A stretch of DNA of 64,000 bases from JAJEEA01 sp965116765 (GCA_965116765.1 OZ220718.1:2232001-2296000); one strand, 5' to 3'; positions 34,958 through 44,146 are shown, counted from the first letter of the stretch. Translations and numbers: made by a program. Notes: generated by a model from the letters alone, not told the origin.

Positions 34958-35763
34958 TGACGGCGCTACCGAGCTTGACCCACGACGCGCAGGGCGACCT
35001 CGAACGGTACCTCGGCCGCGTCAAGAGCGCGCTCCGGCCGCACCCGTCGGTCGACGCCGACGACGTCGAGCGCGAGATCCGGGGCCACATCGAGGCGGAG
35101 CTCGAAGGCGCGCCGGCGCCGGTCACGGCCGAGCGCCTGCGCAGCGTGCTCGACCGGCTCGGCAGCCCCGGCGACTGGGTGCCGACCGACGAGCTGCCGG
35201 CGTGGCGGAAGGTGCTGCTCCAGCTCAGCTCGGGGCGGGAGGACTGGCGGCTCTCGTACCTGGCGCTGGGCCTCTTCGTCGGCTGTCCGCTGCTCGGCCC
35301 CGTCGCCCCCCTCGCGTTCTTCGCCAGCATCCTCGTCGCGCGGGCCGGACTGGCGCTGCTCGACGAACGGAGCGAGCCGGCCGGCGCCCGCCGGTGGTTC
35401 CTGTATCCGCCGCTCGTGTTCATCTACGTGGACCTGGCCGTCGTCGCGGTCATCCTCCCTCCCGGCATCCTCCTGGCGCTGGCCGTCGATCCCAACCTGC
35501 CGCCGGAGCTGCTCGCCGCCCGCGGCTTCCTCTTCGGGGGGCTCCCCGACCCGTTCTGGCTGAGCGCGACCCTCCTGATCGCGGCGGCCGCGGGCACGTG
35601 GTGGCTGGGGCTGGGGTTGGCCCTCGCGAGGTTCAGGCGGGCGGTGCGGTGGGTGTTCTGGCCGTTCGCCGACTGGTTCGATCGGCGCCACGGCCTGCGG
35701 TTCGCCCTCGTGGGACTCGCCATCGCGGCGCTCTCGGGCGTCGGCCTCTCGATGGTGCTCTGA
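34954..35763 (+). CDS. PadR-coupled membrane protein with HAAS-like N-terminus
   Basis: 269 residues. The first 80 form a soluble helical region (LERYLGRVKSALRPHPSVDA, then VEREIRGHIEAELEG and VLDRLGSPGDWV), a pattern seen in HAAS/DUF1700-type proteins coupled to PadR regulators. About five membrane segments follow (LSYLALGLFVGCPLLGPVAP, LVFIYVDLAVVAVILPPGIL). AGGAGG precedes the ATG that overlaps the PadR stop. PadR pairs of this type are thought to sense envelope state; the signal here is unknown. Confidence 0.75.
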   Translation: MMTALPSLTHDAQGDLERYLGRVKSALRPHPSVDADDVEREIRGHIEAELEGAPAPVTAERLRSVLDRLGSPGDWVPTDELPAWRKVLLQLSSGREDWRLSYLALGLFVGCPLLGPVAPLAFFASILVARAGLALLDERSEPAGARRWFLYPPLVFIYVDLAVVAVILPPGILLALAVDPNLPPELLAARGFLFGGLPDPFWLSATLLIAAAAGTWWLGLGLALARFRRAVRWVFWPFADWFDRRHGLRFALVGLAIAALSGVGLSMVL

Positions 35764-36011
35764 GGGCCCGTGGCAACCGCGACGCCGCTCCTCGCCTTGC
35801 GCCCGGCACGAGCCAGGGACGGGATCGCGCGGAACATGACGGCGTGGCAACCGCGACGTCGCCGCTCCTCGCCTTGCGCCGGCACATTCGAGCCGGAGCC
35901 AGGAATGCGCCGAGGGCCGGTGGCCATCGCGACGTTGCCACGCGGGGGCAGAGCAGCGTGTCGCCCCGGTCCGGGAGTGCGCTGAGGGCCCGTGGCAACC
36001 GCGACGCCGCC
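35764..36011. repeat. Degenerate tandem repeat, four copies of about 74 bases
   Basis: GTGGCAACCGCGACG or a close variant recurs at about 35769, 35844, 35919 and 35992, spacing 72 to 76 bases. The first two units also share CTCCTCGCCTTGCGC. The array fills the space between convergent genes and codes for nothing plausible. The core resembles the inverted arms at 48092-48252 and the repeats at 51342-51452. Confidence 0.7.
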
Positions 36012-36046
36012 ACGGGCTCCGCTCCACGCCCGCCGAGCAGCGGCCG

Positions 36047-37417
36047 TCAGGGCGCGGTCATGTAGTCGAGGGTGAGGTTGGTCAGGGCCCGTACGCCCAC
36101 CAGCAGCGCCTTCTCGTCGGCGAAGAAGAACGGCGAGTGGTTCACCGGCGCGGTGGCGGGGTCCTGGTCCTCGGGGGTCACCCCGAGGAAGAAGAACATG
36201 CCCGGCACCTCGTGCTGGAAGTACGAGAAGTCCTCGGCGACGGTCATCAGGTCCTGCTCGACGACGGGGTCGTCGCCCGCGACCCGCTGCAGGGTCGGCA
36301 CCATCCGCTCGGTCAGCCCGGGGTCGTTGACGGTCACCGGATAGCCGTGGGTGATCTCGACCTCGGCCGTCGCCCCTGCGCTCGCCGCGATCTGCTCGGC
36401 CGTCTGCCGGATGCGGCGGTGGATGTCCTGGCGCACCCCGGCGTCGAACGTGCGGATGGTGCCCACCATCTCGACCTCGTCGGGGATGATGTTGCCCCGC
36501 ACCCCGCCGTGGATGCTGCCGATGGTGATGATGGACGGCGTGAGCGTGACCGGAAGCTGGCGGCTGGCGATGGTCTGCAGCCCCAGCACGATCTGGGACG
36601 AGACGACGATCGGGTCGACCCCGCCCCAGGGCGCCGCGCCGTGGGTCTGCCGCCCCCGCACCACGATGCGGAGCCAGTCGGCGCTGGCCATGGCGCTGCC
36701 GGCCCGGTAGGTCAGCTGCCCCACCCGGTTCGGACCGACGTGCAGCCCGAAGATGACCTCGGGCCGCGGGTTCTCGAAGGCGCCCTCCTCGAGCATCAGC
36801 TCGGCCCCGCCGCGCTCGCCCTCCGGCGCCCCCTCCTCGGCCGGCTGGAAGATGAACTTCACGGTGCCCGGCAGGTCCTCGCGCACCGAGGCGAGCACGT
36901 CGGCCACCCCCATGAGGATGGCCACGTGGTTGTCGTGGCCGCAGGCGTGCATGACCCCGACCTCCTGGCCGTTGTAGATGGCCCGCTCGCGCGACGCGAA
37001 CGGCAGGTCCACCATCTCGGTGACCGGCAGCGCGTCCATGTCGGCCCGCAGCGCCACCACCGGCCCGGGCCGCCCGCCCCGCAGGGTGGCGACGACGCCG
37101 GTGTGGGCGACCTCGGTCCGCACCTCCATGTCGAGCGAGCGCAGGTGGTCGGCCACCAGCGCGGCGGTGCGGAACTCGCGGTTGCTCAGCTCGGGATGCT
37201 GGTGGATGTCGCGCCGCCACGTCACCACCTGGGGCTCGACGGCGCGGGCGCGTTCGTCGGCCGCCTGCCGAAGCGCGTAGACGTCAGGGCCCTGGGCCAG
37301 GGCCGGCGTCGCGGCGCCGGCCAGGAGCGCCATCGCCGCCGCCGGAAGTGCCATCGCCGCCGCCCGGCGCCATGCTCGCGGCGCGCGCCGCGGGTCCTCG
37401 ATTCGGTGTCGATTCAC
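36047..37417 (-). CDS. M20 family amidohydrolase, secreted
   Basis: 456 residues. A Sec signal (LPAAAMALLAGAATPALAQ) precedes the M20 peptidase/amidohydrolase core: DIHQHPELSNREFRTA, then LRADMDALPV, HACGHDNHVAILMG and FQPAEEG, which give the metal ligands and catalytic glutamate. GLHVGP and HGAAPWGGVDPI follow, and EDFSYFQHEVPG supplies the last acidic ligand region. Members hydrolyse N-acyl amino acids such as hippurate or N-acetyl-lysine derivatives. GTG 37417 has a GGAGGAG upstream. It is divergent from the KamA gene. Confidence 0.85.
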   Translation of the reverse strand: MNRHRIEDPRRAPRAWRRAAAMALPAAAMALLAGAATPALAQGPDVYALRQAADERARAVEPQVVTWRRDIHQHPELSNREFRTAALVADHLRSLDMEVRTEVAHTGVVATLRGGRPGPVVALRADMDALPVTEMVDLPFASRERAIYNGQEVGVMHACGHDNHVAILMGVADVLASVREDLPGTVKFIFQPAEEGAPEGERGGAELMLEEGAFENPRPEVIFGLHVGPNRVGQLTYRAGSAMASADWLRIVVRGRQTHGAAPWGGVDPIVVSSQIVLGLQTIASRQLPVTLTPSIITIGSIHGGVRGNIIPDEVEMVGTIRTFDAGVRQDIHRRIRQTAEQIAASAGATAEVEITHGYPVTVNDPGLTERMVPTLQRVAGDDPVVEQDLMTVAEDFSYFQHEVPGMFFFLGVTPEDQDPATAPVNHSPFFFADEKALLVGVRALTNLTLDYMTAP

Positions 37418-37923
37418 AGATCTCCTCCCGTGTGTCTTCCTCCATTCTCCATCAGATCGGCCGGCGGGCCAGCCGCGGCGGCGCGCCGGGAGCTCTTGAC
37501 CCGGGAGGGCCGAAGTAGTGATAGAGTAACCGGACGAGCGCAGCCGGCGGCCCGAGACGAGCCGAGGCTGCCTCCGATCCGACAGGCGCCGGCGAACCCG
37601 CGTCTCCCCCCGACGGATCGGGGAGCGTGAGGTACCGGGCGCCCGCCCATGACCTGCCGGGTTCGGATCGAGTCGGTGAAGACTCGTTGCGTCCGGCCCC
37701 CGCGGGCTTCCCGTGGGCGGCGCGGGACACGTCTCACGGACACCGTTCGCGAACGAATTGTCGAAACGCTGGCGTCCCAGGTCACGGGACGCGGCCTGAC
37801 CGGCTCCTTGTCGTGCGGAGCCGAGGCCCCCCGGACCGGACGCCTTTTTGCGCCGCACGTCCCGTCGATGCGCCGGGCATCCGCCCGGCGACCGGGCCGG
37901 CGCCGGCGCGGGGGGCTCCAGAA
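37418..37923. other. Long leader upstream of the KamA gene
   Basis: 506 bases. A promoter lies at 37496-37524; the remaining 400 bases before the KamA ATG contain no recognisable gene. The frame stays open but the translation is low-complexity arginine and proline. I looked for a lysine-riboswitch core and saw none. Confidence 0.4.
37496..37524 (+). promoter_or_regulatory. Probable sigma-70 promoter for KamA
   Basis: TTGACC at 37496-37501, 17 bases, TGATAG at 37519-37524. It points towards the KamA gene and implies an untranslated leader of nearly 400 bases. Confidence 0.5.
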
Positions 37924-39075
37924 ATGCTCGATGCCACTAAGGCGGAAAGCGGTTCGGCGGCGAGCGACGGCCCGAAGCGCGTGAAGTACGTGCGGAAGCT
38001 CGACCAGATCGAGCAACTCTCCGCGCAGGAACGCGACCGGCTGGGCCCGGTGGCCGACCGCTACGTCTTCCGAGCCAACGACTACTACCTCGGCCTCATC
38101 GACTGGGACGATCCCGACGACCCCATCCGCCAGCTCATCATCCCGCGCGAGGAGGAGCTGACCGAGTGGGGCAAGCTCGACGCCAGCAACGAGGAGTCGG
38201 TGACCGTCGCCCGCGGGGTTCAGCACAAGTACACCGACACGGTGCTGCTGCTCTGCAACGAGGTCTGCGGGGCGTACTGCCGCTACTGCTTCCGCAAGCG
38301 CCTGTTCATGGACGAGAACGACGAGGCCACCAACGACGTGACCGAGGGCCTGCGCTACATCGCGGAGCATCCCGAGGTCACCAACGTGCTGCTGACCGGC
38401 GGCGACCCGCTGCTGATGAGCACGCGGCGGCTGGTGGAGATCTTCGACGCCCTGCGGGCGATTCCCCACGTGCAGATCATCCGCCTCGGGTCGAAGATGC
38501 CCGCCTTCGACCCCTACCGGGTCCTCCGCGACCCCGATCTGCTGGCCGCCTTCCGCAAGTACTCCACCCCCACCCAGCGCATCTACCTGATGGCCCACTT
38601 CGACCACCCCCGCGAGCTGACCGACCTCGCGATCGAGGGCATCGACACCTGCATCCGCAACGGCGTCATCTGCGTCAACCAGTGCCCCCTCATCCGCGGC
38701 ATCAACGACGACCCGCGGGTGCTGGCCGAGATGTACGCGAAGCTGTCGTACATCGGCTGCCCCCCCTACTACCTGTTCCAGGGCCGCCCCACGGCCGGCA
38801 ACGAGCCCTACGAGGTGCCCCTCGTCCAGGGCTGGTCGATCTTCCAGCAGGCCCTGACCCGCGGGTCGGGCCTCGCGCGGCGGGCGCGCTACTGCATGTC
38901 GCACGAGACCGGCAAGGTCGAGGTGCTGGGCATCGACGCCGAGCACGTGTACCTGCGCTACCACCAGGCGAAGTTCCCCGACGACCTCGGGCGGTTCTTC
39001 ATCCGCCGCCGGAACGACGAGGCCTACTGGCTCGACCAGCTCGAGGTCGTCGACCGCGAGCCGGTGCACGCCTGA
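37924..39075 (+). CDS. KamA family radical SAM protein (lysine 2,3-aminomutase type)
   Basis: 383 residues. The radical SAM cluster motif is Cys115-x3-Cys119-x2-Cys122 (CGAYCRYCFRKR). Preceding it is QHKYTDTVLLLCNEVC, then LLTGGDPLLMSTRRLVEIFD and VNQCPLIRGINDDP. Lysine 2,3-aminomutases use PLP and SAM to make beta-lysine, used in a fermentation pathway, as an osmolyte precursor, or for EF-P modification. The protein is shorter than clostridial enzymes (about 415) and longer than EpmB (about 340), so the exact role is open. Promoter at 37496-37524. Confidence 0.85.
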   Translation: MLDATKAESGSAASDGPKRVKYVRKLDQIEQLSAQERDRLGPVADRYVFRANDYYLGLIDWDDPDDPIRQLIIPREEELTEWGKLDASNEESVTVARGVQHKYTDTVLLLCNEVCGAYCRYCFRKRLFMDENDEATNDVTEGLRYIAEHPEVTNVLLTGGDPLLMSTRRLVEIFDALRAIPHVQIIRLGSKMPAFDPYRVLRDPDLLAAFRKYSTPTQRIYLMAHFDHPRELTDLAIEGIDTCIRNGVICVNQCPLIRGINDDPRVLAEMYAKLSYIGCPPYYLFQGRPTAGNEPYEVPLVQGWSIFQQALTRGSGLARRARYCMSHETGKVEVLGIDAEHVYLRYHQAKFPDDLGRFFIRRRNDEAYWLDQLEVVDREPVHA

Positions 39076-39164
39076 GCCGGCGCCGGGGCACGGCAGAGCC
39101 CGACTCGATGCCCGCCGGAACCGGGTTCCCGGGTCATCGGACCATGCTCTCGGCGCCACGGGAG

Positions 39165-39258
39165 GCGCGGGCGGTCGTTTCGCGGACGTCGTGCGCCATC
39201 TCAGGCCGCACCACGCCCGGCGCCTCGCCGGTGCGGGACGCGCGGGCGGTCGTTTCGC
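39165..39258. repeat. Direct repeat pair, 75-base spacing
   Basis: GCGCGGGCGGTCGTTTCGCGG occurs in essentially identical form at 39165 and 39240; a shorter match (GCGCGGGCGGT) is at 39357. The pair lies in the 468-base spacer between KamA and the leucine-rich-repeat gene. Confidence 0.6.
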
Positions 39259-39329
39259 GGGGACCGCAGGGTCCGTTCCAGGGGCTCGTCTTGCGGCGGT
39301 CGCGCGATGCGTCTCGGGAGACGCGGCGG

Positions 39330-39475
39330 ATGCCTGCGTCCTGGTTCCCCGGTCACGCGCGGGCGGTGGTGCGGACCTTGGTTCTCGCCGCGGCCGCGGG
39401 CGCCGGGAGCGACGCCGCCGCGCAGGACGGCGTCGCGGGCGACCGGGCCGCGCTGGTGACGCTCTACGACGACGA
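39330..39475 (+). pseudogene. N-terminal segment of the LRR-metalloprotease, out of frame
   Basis: This frame encodes a signal peptide (VVRTLVLAAAAGAGSDAAAQ) followed by DGVAGDRAALVTLYDD, the standard opening of LRR proteins of this type. The continuation expected next, TGGPDWTDRTNWTTDEPLDA, is present from about 39470 but in a different frame, the one that runs on into the 39544 gene. One base is missing or added in the run of GAC/ACG at 39463-39475. The starts ATG 39330 and GTG 39366 are both possible. Confidence 0.55.
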
Positions 39476-39543
39476 CGGGCGGGCCGGACTGGACGGACCG
39501 CACCAACTGGACGACCGACGAACCCCTCGACGCGTGGCGCGGC

Positions 39544-41697
39544 GTGACGACCGACGCGGCCGGGCGGGTCACGGCGCTCGCGCTGCCAGAGAACGAGCTC
39601 GCGGGAACGCTCCCGGCGGCCCTCCGGAACCTCACCCGACTCCGCCGGCTCGACCTCGGCGGCAACCGGCTCGGCGGGTCGATTCCGGCCGAGTTGGGCG
39701 ACCTGATCGGGCTCGAGGAGCTGTCGCTCTGGAACGACGACGACCTCCTCGATCCCGACGACGACGGCCTGACCGGCGCGATTCCGGCCGAGCTGGGCAA
39801 CCTCGCCGACCTCGAGCGGCTGGATCTCCGCGAGAACGACCTGACCGGAGCGATCCCGCCCGAGCTGGGCGAGCTGACCCGCCTCCGCGAGCTCCACCTC
39901 GGGCGAAACGAGCTCACCGGGGCGATTCCGGCCGAGCTGGGCAACCTGACCCGCCTCCGCCGGCTCGACCTCGGCCGCAACCGGCTGACCGGGCCGCCCC
40001 CCGCCGCGCTGGGGCGCCTGACCCGCCTGGACGAGCTGGTCCTCGGCGGCAACGACCTCGCCCCGGGGCCGGTGCCCGCGTGGGTGGGCGGCCTGCGCCG
40101 TCTCTCGGCCCTGTCGCTCTCGCGCGCCAACGTGACGGGGCCGTTGCCGCTCTGGCTGGGCGACCTCGCCGACCTGCGACGGGTGGATCTCTCCTACAAC
40201 TGGGACCTGTCGGGGCCGCTGCCGGCGGGCCTGGACCTGTCGCATCTCGAGCGGCTCGACGTCTTCGCCACCCGGGCCTGCGCCCCCGCGCCGTGGCTGA
40301 GCTGGCTCGCGGCGATCGACTTCGCGGGCGCCGTCTGCGGGTCGCGGCCCGACGTGATCGACATCGCCGTCTTCCACACCCCCGCCGCCCGCGAGTCCGC
40401 GGGAGGCCCGGACGAGATCGAGGCGGCCATCGATCTCTACGTCGCCGAGACCAACCAGGCCCTGGAAGAGAGCGGGGTGCGCGCCCGCGTCGCGCTGGTG
40501 GCCAGTGAAGAGGTGGACTACACCGAGGCCGGCGAGTACGACATCGACATCCGCCGGCTCGCGGACCCGTCCGACGGCCACCTCGACGGCGTTCATGCCG
40601 TGCGAGACCGCGTCGGGGCCGACCTCGTGCATCTCATCGTGGGCGACCTCGACGTGTGCGGCGTGGCCCAGCTCGGCGGCCCGGTCGGCATCACCCTCCA
40701 CGGCTGCGGGGGCCGCACCCTGGCCCACGAGCTGGGACACAACCTCGGGCTCCACCACGACCGCTACGAGCTGGCGCACCGGGCGCGAAGGGCGCTGTCG
40801 CTGCATCCCGGCTACGGCTACGTCAACCAGCGGGGGTTCGACGCCGGCGCCACGCCCGACGACCGGTGGCTGACCATCATGGCCTACTGGTCCCAGTGCA
40901 ACGCCATGAGCGTCCGCTGCACGTCGCTGCTCCGCTTCTCCAACCCGCGGCAGGTCTGGCTGGGCGACCCCCTGGGCGTGCCCGCCGACGTCGACTCGAT
41001 GGGCGACGACGGCCCCGCCGACGCGGCGGCGCTGCTCGACGCCACCGTCCCCGTCGTGGCCGGCTACCGGCGGAACCCCGCCAACCGGGCGCCGGTGGCG
41101 GTCGGGAGGCTGCCCGACCGAACGTTGCAGCTGGACGCCGGCCTGGAAGTCGTGGACGTCGCCGAGGCGTTCCACGACCCGGACGGCGACGGGCTGACCT
41201 ACGCGGCCGCCTCGTCGGACCCGGCGGTGGCTCGGGCACGGGCTGACGGGTCGCGGGTGACCCTCACGCCGGTCGCCCCCGGCGCGGCGTCGGTCGCCGT
41301 GACCGCAACCGACGCCGCCGGACCTGACGGCAGCGCGGCGCAGCGCTTCACGGTGACCGTGCTCTCGTCCGCGACCGCCTTCACCGACCACCCCCTCCGG
41401 CCCGGCGTGACCCCGGTCAGGGCGGTGCACCTGCTGGAGCTGCGGGCCCGCACCGACCGCGTGCGGGAAGGCCTGGGCCTGCCGGCGTTCGGCTGGACCG
41501 ATGCCGTCCTCACGCCCGGCGTCACCCCGGTCAGGCGGGTCCACCTGACCGAGCTCCGTGCCGCGCTCGAGCAGGCATACCGGGCAGCGGGCCGGCCGCC
41601 GCCGCACTACACCGACCCCGCGGTACGGGCGGGGGCCACCGTCATCGCGGCCGCGCACGTGATGGAGCTGCGCGCCGCCGTCGTGGCGCTGGAGTAG
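39544..41697 (+). CDS. Leucine-rich-repeat metzincin-like protease with C-terminal repeats
   Basis: 717 residues in the main frame. Residues 1-240 form leucine-rich repeats (LDLGGNRLGGSIPAELGDL type). Residues about 270-480 contain a zinc protease domain: HELGHNLGLHH at 395-405 is the extended metzincin zinc site, and IMAYWSQC could be the Met-turn. A cadherin-like beta domain follows (DPDGDGLTYAAASSDPAVAR), then three copies of a motif with PGVTPVRAVHLLELR at the C-terminus. The natural N-terminus, including the signal peptide, lies upstream in another frame, so the gene is frameshifted as sequenced. Probably a secreted protease with binding modules. Confidence 0.8.
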   Translation: MTTDAAGRVTALALPENELAGTLPAALRNLTRLRRLDLGGNRLGGSIPAELGDLIGLEELSLWNDDDLLDPDDDGLTGAIPAELGNLADLERLDLRENDLTGAIPPELGELTRLRELHLGRNELTGAIPAELGNLTRLRRLDLGRNRLTGPPPAALGRLTRLDELVLGGNDLAPGPVPAWVGGLRRLSALSLSRANVTGPLPLWLGDLADLRRVDLSYNWDLSGPLPAGLDLSHLERLDVFATRACAPAPWLSWLAAIDFAGAVCGSRPDVIDIAVFHTPAARESAGGPDEIEAAIDLYVAETNQALEESGVRARVALVASEEVDYTEAGEYDIDIRRLADPSDGHLDGVHAVRDRVGADLVHLIVGDLDVCGVAQLGGPVGITLHGCGGRTLAHELGHNLGLHHDRYELAHRARRALSLHPGYGYVNQRGFDAGATPDDRWLTIMAYWSQCNAMSVRCTSLLRFSNPRQVWLGDPLGVPADVDSMGDDGPADAAALLDATVPVVAGYRRNPANRAPVAVGRLPDRTLQLDAGLEVVDVAEAFHDPDGDGLTYAAASSDPAVARARADGSRVTLTPVAPGAASVAVTATDAAGPDGSAAQRFTVTVLSSATAFTDHPLRPGVTPVRAVHLLELRARTDRVREGLGLPAFGWTDAVLTPGVTPVRRVHLTELRAALEQAYRAAGRPPPHYTDPAVRAGATVIAAAHVMELRAAVVALE

Positions 41698-42053
41698 GCT
41701 GCGCGGGACCCTCGACCAGGGCGGCACTCCCGCACCCTCAACCGATGGGCGGCGCGAAGACCCCCGGCCCCCTGACCGCCAGATGACCGCGCTCCCCGGA
41801 CTCACCCTGCCCTCGCCGGCCCGGGAGCTGTGACGTCGGCTCCGTCGAGGCGCCGCGGCGCATTTTTTTCTTGACAACTTTTTGCAGCCAGTCTGCGTGG
41901 TTTCCGGGACGCGACCAGGAATCCCTCTGGACACCCCTCAGGCGCCGCAGGTTGCACGACCCCGACCACGAGACCGAAATCTGTCGTCCCACCGCCCGTT
42001 CGGGCCGCTGACGCGAGTACAAGCCGCCCAAAATCAATGGGTTACGATGGGGC
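41698..42053. other. Intergenic region with terminator-like hairpin
   Basis: 356 bases. Apart from the terminator at 41850-41869 and a TTGACA at 41871-41876 without a clear -10, no gene or RNA is seen. This is one of the few A/T-richer patches of the window. Confidence 0.4.
41850..41869 (+). terminator. Probable intrinsic terminator of the LRR gene
   Basis: The perfect palindrome GCGCCGCGGCGC at 41850-41861 is followed, after one A, by seven T (41863-41869). The stem is short, so efficiency is uncertain. It lies 150 bases after the gene stop. Confidence 0.45.
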
Positions 42054-42815
42054 ATGCACCCTGAAACCACACCCGACGCGCCTGCGCTCCCGCGGCATCC
42101 CGCGGACTCCATCGTGCCCGAGAGCGACGCGCCCGCACCGCGGCCCTGGTGCCCCGACGGTCCCCAGGCCGAGGTCGTCGCGCTCGGCGACCGCATCGCC
42201 GAGCTCTCCGCCCGCATTCATGCCGCCACCTGGGAGCTGCTGAGCCTCATCCGGCAGTTCGACGAGAGAAACGGCTGGGCCGGCTGCACGTCGTGCGCCG
42301 AGTGGCTGGGCTGGCGCACCGGGCTCGAGCCGGGCGCGGCCCGCGAGCACGTGCGGGTGGCGCGCGCCCTCGCCGACCTCCCGAAGCTGAGCGACGCGAT
42401 GCGGCGCGGCAAGGTCTCGTACTCGAAGATGCGCGCGGTCACGCGGGTGGCGACGCCGGAGACCGAGGACGACCTGCTGAACGTGGCGCTGTCGGGCACC
42501 GCCGCCCACGTCGAGAAGATCGTGCGGGCTTGGCGGCGGGTGGACCGCCTGGCGGAGCAGACCGAGGACCGGCGGCGGCACGAGACGCGGTCGCTGCGGA
42601 CGTGGGTGGACGAGAACGGGATGGTCGTGGTGCGGGGCCGTCTGTCGCCCGAGGTGGGCGCGGTCGTGCGGCGGGCGCTCGAGGCGGCGTGCGACCAGGC
42701 CCGCGGCACCGTCACGGCCGACGCGACGGCGGCGGTCGCGGACGGAAAGGCCACCCCGGACGCAGAGGCGGAGGCACCGACGCTGGCGCAGCGGCAGGCG
42801 GATGCGCTGGGGCGT
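42054..42815 (+). pseudogene. DUF222 domain part of a frameshifted HNH endonuclease
   Basis: The frame from ATG 42054 encodes the DUF222 (13E12-type) helical domain: ELSARIHAATWELLSLIRQF, then CTSCAEWLGWRTGLEPGAAR and VRVARALADLPKLSDAMRRG. It reads ADALG at 42800-42812, then changes to a nonsense frame. Deleting one base in the GGGG run at 42809-42812 restores ALGVIAECALSGGLDRGTAG, which is the natural continuation read in the next frame. The HNH half is listed next. The pair forms one gene in close relatives. Confidence 0.65.
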
Positions 42816-43704
42816 GATTGCGGAGTGCGCGTTGTCGGGCGGGCTCGACCGGGGGACGGCGGGCGACCGGTATCAGGTGGTGGTGCATGTGGACGCGGAG
42901 GCCCTGACCGCAGAGCCCGACGTCGCCGAAGCGCCCGACGTTCCCGCGGGAACGTCGGAGACGGCAACGCTCGTGCCCGCGCGGCACGGCGCCGGCCAGG
43001 AAGCGCGCGCGGCGGCGGTTCGACGAGAGGACCGCGGCACCTCGTCGCGCCCGGGCCCGACCCCTTGCCCGGGACCACGTCCGGCCTCGTCCACCCCGGC
43101 CGGCTCCCGCCAGACGGTGCTGGAGGAGGCGGGGGGCATCCACATCTCGGCAGAGACGGCGCGTCGCCTGGCCTGCGACGCGTCGACGGTCGGGATGCAG
43201 CACGGCCCCGGCGGCGAGATCCTCGCCGTCGGCCGCCGGACGCGGACCATCTCGCCGGCCCTGCGCCGGGCGCTGAACGCCCGCGACCGCCGGTGTCGGT
43301 TTCCGGGGTGCCGGAACGTCCGGGTCGATGCTCACCACATCACGCACTGGGCCCACGGCGGGGCGACGGCGCTCGACAATCTGGTCCTCCTCTGCCGGCG
43401 GCACCACCGGGCGGTTCACGAGGAGGGGTTCCGGGTCACGCTGGACGCGTCCGGAAGCGTGGCCTTCGTTCGGCCGGACGGTCGTCCGCTGCCGGACGCG
43501 CCGGCGCCGCCGGCCTGGACGGGTCGGCCGCTGGCGCCGGTGAGGGCGCGGCTCGAACGAGACGGCATCTCCATCGACCCCGACACCCTCACGCCCGACT
43601 GGCGCGGCGAGCGTCTGGACCTGGATTGGGTGATCCACCAGTTGTGGCGTCCGCGCCCGCAGGCGGAGGCGACCTGCGAGCGGCAGGCGGCCGACCGGTC
43701 TTGA
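42802..43704 (+). CDS. HNH endonuclease half of the frameshifted DUF222/HNH gene
   Basis: About 300 residues in the second frame. The conserved HNH nuclease is CRFPGCRNVRVDAHHITHWA, then GGATALDNLVLLCRRHHRAV, with the paired zinc-type cysteines, catalytic histidines and the final HH. The frame opens at an ATG at 42802, but the first residues are simply the continuation of the DUF222 domain, so this is one gene broken by a one-base shift. DUF222/HNH proteins are multi-copy, possibly mobile nucleases; a sequencing error in the G run would explain the break equally well. Confidence 0.65.
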   Translation: MRWGVIAECALSGGLDRGTAGDRYQVVVHVDAEALTAEPDVAEAPDVPAGTSETATLVPARHGAGQEARAAAVRREDRGTSSRPGPTPCPGPRPASSTPAGSRQTVLEEAGGIHISAETARRLACDASTVGMQHGPGGEILAVGRRTRTISPALRRALNARDRRCRFPGCRNVRVDAHHITHWAHGGATALDNLVLLCRRHHRAVHEEGFRVTLDASGSVAFVRPDGRPLPDAPAPPAWTGRPLAPVRARLERDGISIDPDTLTPDWRGERLDLDWVIHQLWRPRPQAEATCERQAADRS

Positions 43705-43844
43705 CCGCGAGCGCCGCGGATGGCCGTTTCCATGGCAGCCCGTGTGGGCCGCCCGCCCCGCCGAGCCTGGAATGCTCTGCACCAGGCCCGCGCGCGCGTG
43801 TGGCATGATGAGACCGGGTCGAGGGGGCTGGAGGTATCCCGTTC

Positions 43845-44046
43845 ATGGCTGAGCCCGGCGTAGCGTCCAGGTCCGGCGGCGAGCGGCAGCGAGCCGCCCC
43901 GCGGAGACCGACACTGAAGCACGGAGACCGGCTCGGGCGCGACGAGTTCGAGCGCCGGTACGCGTTGCGGCCGGACCTGAACAAGGCGCAGCTCATCGAG
44001 GGAGTCGTCTACATGCCGTCGCCGGTCAGCGTGGCCCACTCGTATG
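43845..44046 (+). pseudogene. Uma2 endonuclease, N-terminal fragment
   Basis: From ATG 43845 the frame reads LKHGDRLGRDEFERRYALRP, then KAQLIEGVVYMPSPVSVAHS, the opening of Uma2 family nucleases. Homology stops at VAHS, where the family continues into its catalytic region. The frame runs on to 44186 as unrelated sequence and overlaps the start region of the RelA/SpoT gene. The nuclease core is entirely missing, so this is a truncation, not a frameshift. Confidence 0.6.
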
Positions 44047-44146
44047 AACAGGGCTCGCGCCCTTGTACGATCCATCAGCGGCCCAGCCGGCCCCGGAGCT
44101 GCGGGTCGATGAGGAACTTCGCGGCAACACCCTGGACGCCACCGCC

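Noticed and set aside
37525..37923. Lysine riboswitch in the KamA leader
   Set aside because: No recognisable conserved core; the leader is simply GC-rich and cannot be assigned by eye.
37414..41934. 1506-codon minus-strand frame across KamA and the LRR gene
   Set aside because: Shadow of two plus-strand genes with clear motifs; no ribosome site or family.
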